A stretch of DNA of 64,000 nt from Prado023 sp963697345. Its GTDB lineage: Bacteria > Actinomycetota > Actinomycetes > S36-B12 > CAIYMF01. A model generated the notes under the pieces. The model saw only the letters and a list, made by a program, of their open reading frames with translations, did not search any database and had not been told where the DNA came from. Numbering within the stretch: the stretch's first letter is position 1; each line of letters opens with the position of its first letter. Location of the stretch: positions 1 through 64,000 of the forward strand of contig CAVONS010000013.1 in assembly GCA_963697345.1 (NCBI GenBank), in the 5' to 3' direction. The position numbers and the translations under genes were made by a program. Below, in pieces: positions 31,797 through 39,654 of this stretch.

Positions 31797-32684
31797 ATGC
31801 GCCACCTCCAGCCCGGCTCCACGATCTCCCTTCCTTCTCTGCTACTCCGGCAAACCATTGGACGACGAACTCGCCAAGCCTTCGGCAAGGATCGGGACTA
31901 CCAGATCGCCGGCCATGACGTTCGACTCCCACCGGGACACCTTCTGCCAGAGTTCCAGCGCTTTGCGCCTTCCTACGATGTGTACGCTGGCGCGCTCCTT
32001 GCCGAAATCGCGGCCGATGAGGCAGTTCGGGTGATCGACATCGGAGGGAACGTCGGCGACACAGCTGTGCTCGCCCTCGCCGCAAGCCCGAACATCAAGG
32101 TGACCAGCGTCGAGGGGAGCGCGTTCTTTCTGCCCTATCTGAGGGCCAATGTGGCACCGTTCGGGGGTCGGGTCTCCGTCGTCGACAAGTTTGTGGGTGA
32201 GCCCGGCGAGCGGATCGCCTACACCCACAACGGAAGCACTGGAGGCTTCGCGGCGTCGAACAGCGAAGGGAGAGAAGACTTCGTTGCTCCCGAGGCCCTT
32301 CTCGACGAACAGCCCATTCGAACGGTCTGGAAGACCGACACAGATGGATATGACATCCCACTTCTGATCGATCACTGGGAGGCAATCAGAGCCTGTGAAG
32401 TCGTCTGGTTCGAATTCGATGTCGAGATGACGGACGGAGGTCTTGCGGCTGCTGCCCGGTTGGCAGGGCTACTCAGTGAAGATGGCCGGCACATTCTTGT
32501 CTTCGACAACTTCGGCAGGTTCATGTTCTCGACCTCCGATGCGTCTGCCCTCACTGGGCTTGCCAGTTGGCAGGTGCGGCTCAGCGGGTCTCTGGTCCCA
32601 TCAGTCCGATACTTCGACGTATGGGCGTGCCAAGAAAAGGGCTTGGCTGATCGACTGACTGGCATCGCCCTTCGACCTAGTTGA
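31797..32684 (+). CDS. FkbM family methyltransferase
   Basis: Intact, 295 residues. The SAM site VIDIGGNVGDTAVLAL (about residue 77) and KVTSVEGSAFFLPYLRANV match FkbM-type O-methyltransferases that methylate sugar hydroxyls in surface glycans. KTDTDGYDIPLLIDHW holds the conserved K-x-D-x-(D/E)-G-x-(E/D) motif of the family. The ATG follows AAAGGACG. It lies 24 bp after rmlD on the same strand, so O-methylation of rhamnose is a reasonable guess; the acceptor is not shown by sequence. Confidence 0.85.
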   Translation: MRHLQPGSTISLPSLLLRQTIGRRTRQAFGKDRDYQIAGHDVRLPPGHLLPEFQRFAPSYDVYAGALLAEIAADEAVRVIDIGGNVGDTAVLALAASPNIKVTSVEGSAFFLPYLRANVAPFGGRVSVVDKFVGEPGERIAYTHNGSTGGFAASNSEGREDFVAPEALLDEQPIRTVWKTDTDGYDIPLLIDHWEAIRACEVVWFEFDVEMTDGGLAAAARLAGLLSEDGRHILVFDNFGRFMFSTSDASALTGLASWQVRLSGSLVPSVRYFDVWACQEKGLADRLTGIALRPS

Positions 32685-32705
32685 CGGCCGGGCTGTTGGG
32701 TCGAT

Positions 32706-33314
32706 TCAGTCGGTTTCGAGGCCCTTTCGGTATCTGCGGCACGATTCCCAACTTGGTAGCAGGCCGGCCTCGGCGGCGCCAGCGAGGGTGGGCGCTCCCG
32801 CGTCCTTGACGGAGAGTTCCGGCTCGATCCCCAATACCGGCCATTCAATGCCGATCTCCGGATCTAGCGGGTGCACCTCGTGTTCCCCGGCCGGGTTGTA
32901 GCCCTCGCTACAGAGGTACACCACTGTTGAGCCGTCCTCCAGAGCGCAGAAGCCGTGCCCGAGTCCTTCAGACAGGTAGACGGCCCGGCGGTCATGCTCG
33001 TCCAGGAGGACCGAGGTCCATTTGCCGAACGTCGGTGATCCGACGCGGATATCCACAATGACATCGAGCACCGAACCGCCTACACACATCACATACTTCG
33101 CCTGTCCGGGTGGGACGTCGGCGAAGTGGATTCCGCGCAGGACCCCCTTGGCTGAGACGGAAGCGTTGGCCTGGACTCAGTATCGTAGACGGTGACCCAC
33201 AGCTTCGGCGAACAACGGGGCCTTGAACCACTCGAGGAACGCGCCACGCTCATCCCCGTGGACCTTTGGAGTGAACAGCCAGGCGCCCTCAATCTCCAGC
33301 GGTTCAACCTGCAT
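32706..33314 (-). CDS. rmlC: dTDP-4-dehydrorhamnose 3,5-epimerase, one frameshift
   Basis: Third enzyme of dTDP-L-rhamnose synthesis. The cupin protein starts MQVEPLEIEGAWLFTPKVHG (family start), then DERGAFLEWFKAPLFAEAVGH; after a shift near 33180 it continues NASVSAKGVLRGIHFADVPP with the catalytic His, KYVMCVGGSVLDVIVDIRVG and YLSEGLGHGFCALED. About 202 residues, normal. It is convergent with the FkbM methyltransferase. A TACTCT box 7 nt before the ATG suggests its own leaderless promoter. Confidence 0.92.
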
Positions 33315-33319
33315 GGTGA

Positions 33320-34267
33320 TAAGAGTACCTGTCAGATCGCCAGCTCCCACCGTCAAAGTCCGACCGGTCAGGATATCCACGACCGGGAGTTCCTGGATCA
33401 AGGCGCAGAGCTTGCCGCCCGTTCAAGTCGCTCAGGTGCCCACGCCCATCGCGGCTCTCACGCACAGTCCAATCCTTCTGAGCGTGTAGGTCCGCCGCCA
33501 GGGGGAGGCTGACCGAAACCCGATCTTCTTCCTCCTTTCGGATGAAAAAGGCGTTACTACCGACTCTGTTCGTGCCAACAAGCGTGAAACCGCGAGCCCC
33601 CCGATGAGGTGGACAAAGGCAGGAAGAGAGGCGCCATAGTAGAGGTGCGAAGTAGCGGGCCCGAGCGCGGTCGAAATCGTCCTTGCGCGGGACGGCGATG
33701 CAAGACCTTCCTCCGAAGAGGGGCTGATACTCGAGTACGACGATCCTGACACCGTCGAAGTCGATCTTCTCGGCGACCCAGTAGTCGTTGCCGTCAATAT
33801 CCAAAGAAAGGATGTCTTATCCGTCCATGGAGTGCCCGTGCATTCGTCACGAGTTGACCTACGCTGTCTGGTGTTATCCATGCCTGCTGAGGGTCGAGTG
33901 TTGAACGCCAGTAGGCCGGCAGGCTACGCACGGATCGCAGGAGATCGCTACGGGCGTCGACCATGGGGGCGACTGCCGCTGAGCGGAACTCAGCGAGAAA
34001 TCGCGTGTTGCACTCCCGAAAGTCGCCACAGCCCAGTTCGAGAGCTTTTGGCTGGGCGATGTCCAGGGCGTCACACAGGTAGTCAAGGATTCCGTCCTCC
34101 CCCCACTGGCTGTAGACCTGCACCTCTGAGTCCCAGAGGTGTGTGAAGCAGGGTCGAGCTGCTCGCTGAGCCTGGATTGCGGCGACTCCGGTCCGGAATA
34201 CGGGATCCCCCAACAGTTCCCTTCGAAGGAATTCGACCTTCCGCCTTGCCCATGCAACATCAGTCAC
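33320..34267 (-). CDS. FkbM-like SAM methyltransferase of the NDYWV type, frameshifted
   Basis: N-terminal helices lead to VYSQWGEDGILDYLCDAL, then ALELGCGDFRECNTRFLA (SAM motif I), and after a shift near 33805 ILSLDIDGNDYWVAEKIDF followed by RIVVLEYQPLFGG. The SLDIDGNDYWV-VIEYN pattern marks a methyltransferase family common in actinobacterial and cyanobacterial glycan clusters. A further shift near 33625 precedes VGTNRVGSNAFFIRKE. About 300 residues. The GTG at 34267 is the first in-frame start. It ends beside the rmlC start on the same strand, so they may be co-transcribed. Confidence 0.7.
33322..33327 (-). promoter_or_regulatory. Putative -10 box, leaderless start of rmlC
   Basis: TACTCT on the minus strand, 7-nt spacer, ATG at 33314. 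Confidence 0.4.
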
Positions 34268-34601
34268 GATTCTTGGCCTCTCTTCGCTACCGGCATCGCA
34301 TCCGCGCTCATTGTCCCGCCCATTGTCCCGCCGAACCCCGGGCGAGTCAGGAGAGTGTCTCGCCTCGGCGCACGACTCCCGTGCTGGCCGGCCGGACCGC
34401 TGGTGCGTTTCGCAGCCAACCTACCTGCTGCCGTGCCGGCCCCTGGCGGGCCATCCCGGTGGTCGGCGAACATGGCCCACCGTCGCGGCATCGTTCGGAA
34501 CAGCTCCGAGTCGAGGTCGGCCATCGGAGTCGCAGGCCGCACGGCCGATCCAGATTGGATTCGCCGACGCCTCCGGTTGCGTCCCGCCGTTTGGTGTAAC
34601 T
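34268..34601. other. Gene-poor stretch between methyltransferase and IS element
   Basis: No protein family is recognisable in any frame. A 12-bp direct repeat (CATTGTCCCGCC) occurs twice in tandem at 34309-34332. The minus strand is open here for about 120 codons but its composition (Arg/Pro-rich) looks like a shadow frame. It may hold the upstream region of the methyltransferase gene or a remnant cut by the IS insertion. Confidence 0.4.
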
Positions 34602-35930
34602 CGGGGTGTGGCTCTGTGAGCAGGGTCAACTATGCCGTAGCGAGTTCGGGTGTGGCGTTCACCTCCTCGGTGCGGGTGGGTAGGGCGATCGGCGGGGTTG
34701 GGTAGAGCAGGGCCATGGACCCTTCGGATAGGTAGCGCCGGTCGGCGTCGAGCCATTCGTCGTGGGCTTCGATGAGCACGCAGGCCGACAACCGCAGCAG
34801 GGCGTCGGTGTTCGGAAAGATCCCGACGACGTCGGTGCGCCGCTTGAGTTCCTTGTTGACTCGTTCGATGGGGTTGGTGCTCCAGATCTTGGCCCAGTGG
34901 GCCTGGGGGAAGTCAGCGAACGCGGTCAGGTCGGCCTTGGCCTCGCGGAGCATGGCCGCGACCGCGGGCAGCTTCACGGCCAGGGTGTCGGCGACGGTGT
35001 CGAGCTGGTCGCGGACCGCGCCGGGGGTGGGTTGGGCGAACACAGTGCGGATGTAGGCCGCGACCATGTCGGCCTCGGCCTTGGGGACCTTGGCCAGCAC
35101 GTTGCGCAGGAAGTGCACCCGGCACCGCTGCCAGGCCGCGCCCTGCAGCACGGTGCTGATCGCCGCGGTCAGTCCGGTGTGCGCGTCGGAGACGACCAGC
35201 TGGACCCCGTGCAGGCCGCGGGCGCGCAGGTCACGCAGGAACTCGGTCCAGAACGCCTCGGTCTCGCTGTCACCGACGGCGCAGCCCAGCACCTCGCGGT
35301 GGCCGTCAGCGCGTACTCCGGTGGCGATCACCACCGCCTGGGACACGACCCGGCCGTTGACCCGGGCCTTGCAGTAGGTGGCGTCAGCGAACACGTAGGG
35401 GAACGGCTGGTCGTCCAGCGGGCGAGTCCGCCACGCGGCGACCTCGGTGTCGAGTCCGGCGCAGATGCGCGACACCTCGCTCTTGGACACCCCGGTGCCG
35501 CCCATCGCGGTGACCAGGTCGTCGACCCGACGCGTCGACACCCCTTCGACGTAGGCCTGCATGATCACCGCGTGCAGGGCCACGTCGATCCGCCGGCGGG
35601 GGGCCAGCAGCGCGGGGAAGAACGATCCCGTGCGGGTCTTGGGAATCTTCACCGTCACATCCCCCACCCCCGTGGTCAGCGTCTTGTCACGGGTTCCGTT
35701 GCGCTGCGTCGTGCGGGTCTCGGTGCGCTCGTGCAGACCGGCGCCGATCACCGCGGTCGCCTCCGCGTCGACCAACTCCTGCAGCATCGCCGCGAGCAGC
35801 CGGCGCATCAACTCACCACCATCGCCGGCCTTCATCGACTCGACCAACGCGAGCAGGGCAGACTGATCCAGGGCCATCGTGTGTTCCTCTCCATGAGTTC
35901 CTTGGCGGGTACTCACAGAGACTCACGCGA
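34602..35930 (-). mobile_element. IS256-family insertion sequence
   Basis: One transposase gene flanked by imperfect inverted repeats. The left end at 34602-34620 (ending CTCTGTGAG) matches the complement of the right end at 35912-35930 (CTCACAGAG...) at 14 of 19 positions. The length of about 1.33 kb is usual for the family. I see no clear target duplication at the ends, so either the exact ends differ by a few bases or the duplication has been lost. Confidence 0.8.
34630..35877 (-). CDS. IS256-family transposase
   Basis: A mutator-type transposase of 415 residues, intact. Visible are ATAVIGAGLHERTETRTTQR near the N-terminus, the first catalytic Asp in YVFADATYCK, the second in LVVSDAHTGLTAAI, the C/H signature QRCRVHFLRNVL and the glutamate in NPIERVNKELKRR. 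An upstream frame extension to 35916 exists, but the ATG at 35877 preceded by GGAGAGGA is the better start. The gene is one of few unbroken ones in this part, so the copy may still be active. Confidence 0.95.
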   Translation of the reverse strand: MALDQSALLALVESMKAGDGGELMRRLLAAMLQELVDAEATAVIGAGLHERTETRTTQRNGTRDKTLTTGVGDVTVKIPKTRTGSFFPALLAPRRRIDVALHAVIMQAYVEGVSTRRVDDLVTAMGGTGVSKSEVSRICAGLDTEVAAWRTRPLDDQPFPYVFADATYCKARVNGRVVSQAVVIATGVRADGHREVLGCAVGDSETEAFWTEFLRDLRARGLHGVQLVVSDAHTGLTAAISTVLQGAAWQRCRVHFLRNVLAKVPKAEADMVAAYIRTVFAQPTPGAVRDQLDTVADTLAVKLPAVAAMLREAKADLTAFADFPQAHWAKIWSTNPIERVNKELKRRTDVVGIFPNTDALLRLSACVLIEAHDEWLDADRRYLSEGSMALLYPTPPIALPTRTEEVNATPELATA

Positions 35931-36072
35931 TGGCCCCTCGATCAGCCGGACCGACACGAACCGGTCACCGATCAGGAACCCGTCAACGCGGCATTTTTGT
36001 CTCGGCGGCCAGCATCTGTACGATTAGGAGGTCCGCCAGCGGCTTGCCATGCCGAGTCCTCCCGGTGGGCGC

Positions 36073-36144
36073 GCCGCCTTAGCTCAGGGGTAGAGCAGCT
36101 CACTCGTAATGAGCAGGTCCGGGGTTCAAATCCCCGAGGCGGCT
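36073..36144 (+). tRNA. tRNA-Thr (anticodon CGT)
   Basis: A full cloverleaf of 72 nt: acceptor GCCGCCT/AGGCGGC, D arm GCTC/GAGC, anticodon stem GCTCA/TGAGC with loop CTCGTAA (anticodon CGT), T arm CGGGG/CCCCG with loop TTCAAAT, discriminator T. The genomic CCA follows at 36145-36147. It reads ACG codons. In several actinobacteria tRNA-Thr follows holB and an aminopeptidase gene; here it is 27 kb beyond holB. Confidence 0.96.
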
Positions 36145-36151
36145 CCACTGT

Positions 36152-36190
36152 GAAGTCCCGGGACATCGTTAACCGGTGTCCCGGGACTTC
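36152..36190. terminator. Perfect inverted repeat after the tRNA gene
   Basis: A 14-bp perfect stem (GAAGTCCCGGGACA with its complement) and an 11-nt loop, starting 5 nt after the encoded CCA. It is strong enough to stop or process the tRNA transcript, but there is no T-run, so it is only a probable terminator. Confidence 0.6.
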
Positions 36191-36305
36191 CTATGTGTGT
36201 GGGGTTTGCGGCCGCCGCGTTGGGGGCTGCCTTTGGGTGGGCCGGGTGGTATGCCGAGTGGTTGGTAGTCGCGGGCGGGGACAAGGGTGATGTCGCGGAT
36301 GATTC

Positions 36306-36356
<51 letters not shown>

Positions 36357-36598
36357 TGATGATGGTGATGCGCAGGTGTGGATCTGGATGCGCCGGTCGT
36401 GCTCCGTGTTCGTAGCCCAGGCCGATGTGGTGCAGGGGGAGGCGAGTCTCCCAACGTCACTTGAAGGAGGTTTCGCCACACCGAACCCCGCGGACTTCCT
36501 ATTGGGACCAATGGCTGCCGGCCGGGGCCATTGTCCTCTTACCCCTGCTTCCGCTGAGGACCATTGTGAAATGGGTCTCTGCGTAGGCCAGAACGGGG

Positions 36599-38167
36599 AT
36601 GATGGTGAGACCAGGACTTGTGGTAGGTCTGGCGCTACTCCTGGTGGGGGGCCTGGTACCCGGCGGGTCACTCGGCGAAGTTGGGGTGGCGGCAGCGGCA
36701 GCGGCAGACGGTGCGGTGATGCCGTTCGACTTCGATGGCGACGGGTACGCGGACCTGGCGGTGGGGGTGCCCTTCGAGGATCTCCGAGGGAGGCGAGACG
36801 CTGGTTCCGTGCAGGTGCTGTACGGGTCTGTGTAGGACCCACGACGCGGGACCAGATGTGGCACCAGGGCCGCAAGGGGGTGAAGGGGCCGGCCGCTCCA
36901 GGCCGGCGACCAATTCGGCTCGAGACTCTCCTCAGGTGACTTCGACGGCGATGGGTACGCCGACCTCGCGATCGGAATACCAAACGAGGACCTCAGCGGC
37001 CACAAGGACGTCGGTGCGGTGCCGGTCCTCTACGGAGGGCCGAAGGGGCTGACCAGACGGGACCAAGTCTGGCACCAGGGAAGTCGTGGCGTGCCAGGGA
37101 GCAACGAAGCGGGCGACAACTTCGGGTGGGCTTTGGCCGCCGGTGATTTTGACCATGACGGATTCTCCGACTTGGCGATCGGGAGCCATTGGGGAGAGTG
37201 TGGGTGACGCTCCGATGGCTGGGGCCGTCGTAGTCCTGCGCGGGTCACGATCCGGCTTGACATCTTCAGGCGCAATGTCCGTCCGTCAGGGCAAGGACGG
37301 TCTGCCGGGGCAAGCCTCAAGCGCATGAGTACCTCGGGCACAGCCTGTCTGCTGGTGATGTGAACGGGGACGGGTCCGATGATCTGGTCATAGAGGTGCA
37401 ACTGGCCGGAGATCCGTTTCCGTCACGCTGTTCGGAGAGCCCCTCATTGACTGTCTGTACCAACGCAGGTTTGTTGCCTGCGGTGCACGTGCTCTATGGC
37501 GGGTCCAATGGACTGGACTCGTCGGGTGGCCAGTACTTCTCGGTGACTGATCTCGGGCCGGACCTAACCGTGCTCGGTGGTCTGGCCCTGTCGGATGTCA
37601 ACAGCGATGGTCTCGCTGATCTGAATCTAGCTGCCATAACCTCCCGAACGCGGAGAAGGTGGCGGTGCTACATGGTTGGGCCGATGGCCTTCATCCCACC
37701 CTGCTGCCAGCGGCCGGTACTCCGGGGTTGGATGCGGTCTGGTCGATTCCAGATGCGCGACATGACTGGAGCCGGGGTGCTTTCGGGCTCGGGCGACGGA
37801 CTGCGAATCTGGTCCTGGGTGACCTGACGGGTGATGGCCACGTTGATCTCGGCCACCGCGGCCGAATCCCACGGTCAAGGTCATTCTTGGGACCGGATTG
37901 GGCCTCGGTTCGACGATCGTGGACTGGCAGGTCGGCGAGTGGACAGGTCTTGCTGCTCGCCCCCTCAGCGGCGGGTCACACGACTGGCTGATCGAAGGTT
38001 TTGGGTGGGCCACCGTAGGGTCCGATGGCACGGAGCCCGGGCACGTGTCCGTGCTGCAAGGCAGGCCATCCGGAGAACACGGCCCGATCATGGTGTGGGA
38101 TCAGGACAGCAGAGGCATCAAGGGCAAGGGGGAGCCAAATGACGCCTTCGGATACGTCATCGGGTAG
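36599..38167 (+). CDS. Secreted FG-GAP/VCBS repeat (integrin-like beta-propeller) protein, frameshifted
   Basis: A signal peptide (VRPGLVVGLALLLVGGLVPG, then Ala-rich) is followed by FG-GAP blades with calcium-loop motifs: DFDGDGYADLAVGVP, DFDGDGYADLAIGIPNEDL, DFDHDGFSDLAIGSH, DVNGDGSDDLVIEV, DVNSDGLADLNLA and DLTGDGHVDL. Each is followed by VQVLYGS-like or VPVLYGGPKGLT-like strands. At least five shifts split it; together about 520 residues. Such propellers are secreted actinobacterial surface or matrix proteins of unknown ligand. It overlaps the end of the convergent GAP-type gene. An upstream promoter was not identified. Confidence 0.75.
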
Positions 38168-38910
38168 GCATGCAGCGACCATCCGTGGGCACCGGTAAGT
38201 AGCAGCGTCGATGGCCGGCTAGGAGATGGGCAGTCTCGCGGGAACGGTTCGGGCACCGAGCGGATCAGCAGCCCGATGCCGACCAGGAGACCGGCAATTC
38301 CGGCCCAGAACTCGCCACGGTTGGTCAGCCAGTCGGTGAAGCCCGCCATCACGTGGACCCGGCGCCCCTGCGGGACGAGCAGGTAGCCGACCACGACGGC
38401 TGCCTGCAGGAGAAGGGCGCAGAGCGTGTAGGTCAGGACCAGGACGAAGTTCTCGAAGAAGTTCAGGCCCTGTGCGCCGATCTCGACCATGGCCACGGCA
38501 AACACGACGTCCACCAGCGACTGCACGGTGACCAGGACCACACCGAAGCCGAAGAGCAGGGGCATGGGCAAGCTCAGCTTCTCGACCAGGTCGTCCGGCG
38601 CATGCGAGCCGCCCTTCCGCGAGCGCACCAACATGAAGATCCCGGCCCCGAACAGGAAGACACCCCCAGCGACCTGGACACCCGGCTCCAACCACGGGTG
38701 CCGTTCGTTGACCTCGGCAATCCTCGAACCGAAACCGGTGGTGAACAGCAGCCCCAAGGTCATCAGGGCCAGGAACGAGCCCAGCAGGAACACCATGGCC
38801 CTGCGCAGCCCGTTGGCCTGGGCGAGCAGGATCGGCATGAACGCGATCCCGATGGCGTCGATGGCCGCCAACCCCAGTCCCGCGACCTCTGTGAGCAGGC
38901 TCAGCTCCAT
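38101..38910 (-). CDS. GAP-family (LysE-like) membrane protein
   Basis: Starts MELSLLTEVAGLGLAAIDAI, with helix 1, then MPILLAQANGLRRAMVFLLG, GLLFTTGFGSRIAEVNERHP, VAGGVFLFGAGIFMLV and FFENFVLVLTYTLCALLL: six helices as in the GAP family (Sap-like), linked to export of cell-wall peptidoglycolipids in mycobacteria. The fold seems complete near 38240; the tail to 38101 is in the FG-GAP gene's opposite strand and may be the result of a lost stop, with another frame stopping at 38219. The upstream frame is open to 39060, but residues before 38910 do not fit the family. Confidence 0.7.
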   Translation of the reverse strand: MELSLLTEVAGLGLAAIDAIGIAFMPILLAQANGLRRAMVFLLGSFLALMTLGLLFTTGFGSRIAEVNERHPWLEPGVQVAGGVFLFGAGIFMLVRSRKGGSHAPDDLVEKLSLPMPLLFGFGVVLVTVQSLVDVVFAVAMVEIGAQGLNFFENFVLVLTYTLCALLLQAAVVVGYLLVPQGRRVHVMAGFTDWLTNRGEFWAGIAGLLVGIGLLIRSVPEPFPRDCPSPSRPSTLLLTGAHGWSLHAYPMTYPKASFGSPLPLMPLLS

Positions 38911-39069
38911 CGACGCGACTCCGTCCGTCGTCCCGCACGAACGACGCAGCGCCGGATCGAGGGGTCCCAGGGCATCGTGGTCTCCTCGCGACGGCTGGCT
39001 CGGCTTGTAGGAGGGTAGCCCGTTGCGCCGCCAACCACGCAGTGACCGCACGTGGGGCACACTGGATCG

Positions 39070-39531
39070 ATGCGCTGGGCCACCCTCGTCCTCGCGGGAG
39101 CACTCGTCCTGACCGCGTGCTCGAGCGGGTCGCCGGACTTGCCGACGGTGACTGGCTCGGTGCCGGCTGGCGTGAGCGAAGCCGCCGCGGACACCGGTGG
39201 GGCGGGTCGAGCGGCTGACGGTGAGCTGTACCCCGACGTGATCGCCGCCACGGCCACGAGGGATGCGGATGGAACGTGGCAGGTCTCAGCCACCCTGAGC
39301 TCGCCCTATGACAGCGCCGAGCGGTACGCGGACGCCTGGCGCGTGCTTGCGCCCGACGGCACCGAGCTCGGCGTCCGGGAGCTGACCCACGACCACGCGG
39401 GTGAGCAGCCCTTCACGCGCTCCCTGGCCGGGGTGGAGATACCGGCAGGCGTTGACGTCGTCACCGTCGAGGGGCGCGACCAGATCAGCGGCTGGGGTGG
39501 GACAACGGTGGACGTCGAGCTGCAGCCGTAG
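39070..39531 (+). CDS. Small secreted lipoprotein of unknown function
   Basis: A 153-residue protein: signal peptide with lipobox (LVLAGALVLTACSS), a Gly/Ala/Ser-rich linker and one beta-rich domain (DGTWQVSATLSSPYDSAERY ... VDVVTVEGRDQISGWGG). The last part resembles small immunoglobulin-like periplasmic domains, but no family is recognised. The ATG at 39070 is preferred because the signal peptide starts there. It lies upstream of the permease gene on the same strand with 123 bp between them. Confidence 0.75.
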   Translation: MRWATLVLAGALVLTACSSGSPDLPTVTGSVPAGVSEAAADTGGAGRAADGELYPDVIAATATRDADGTWQVSATLSSPYDSAERYADAWRVLAPDGTELGVRELTHDHAGEQPFTRSLAGVEIPAGVDVVTVEGRDQISGWGGTTVDVELQP

Positions 39532-39654
39532 CGCGCGCGGAAGCGCCACTACGGACAGGCCTGACAGCTCGCACGGCCCGGGGCGGCCGGGCGCCATCCC
39601 GACACCTGCGCCCGCCGCGAGTTCGTTCGCCGATGCTGTGGGAACCTTGCTGGC

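Noticed and set aside
34762..36027. Plus-strand open frame of 421 codons
   Set aside because: It mirrors the IS256 transposase and has no recognisable domain.
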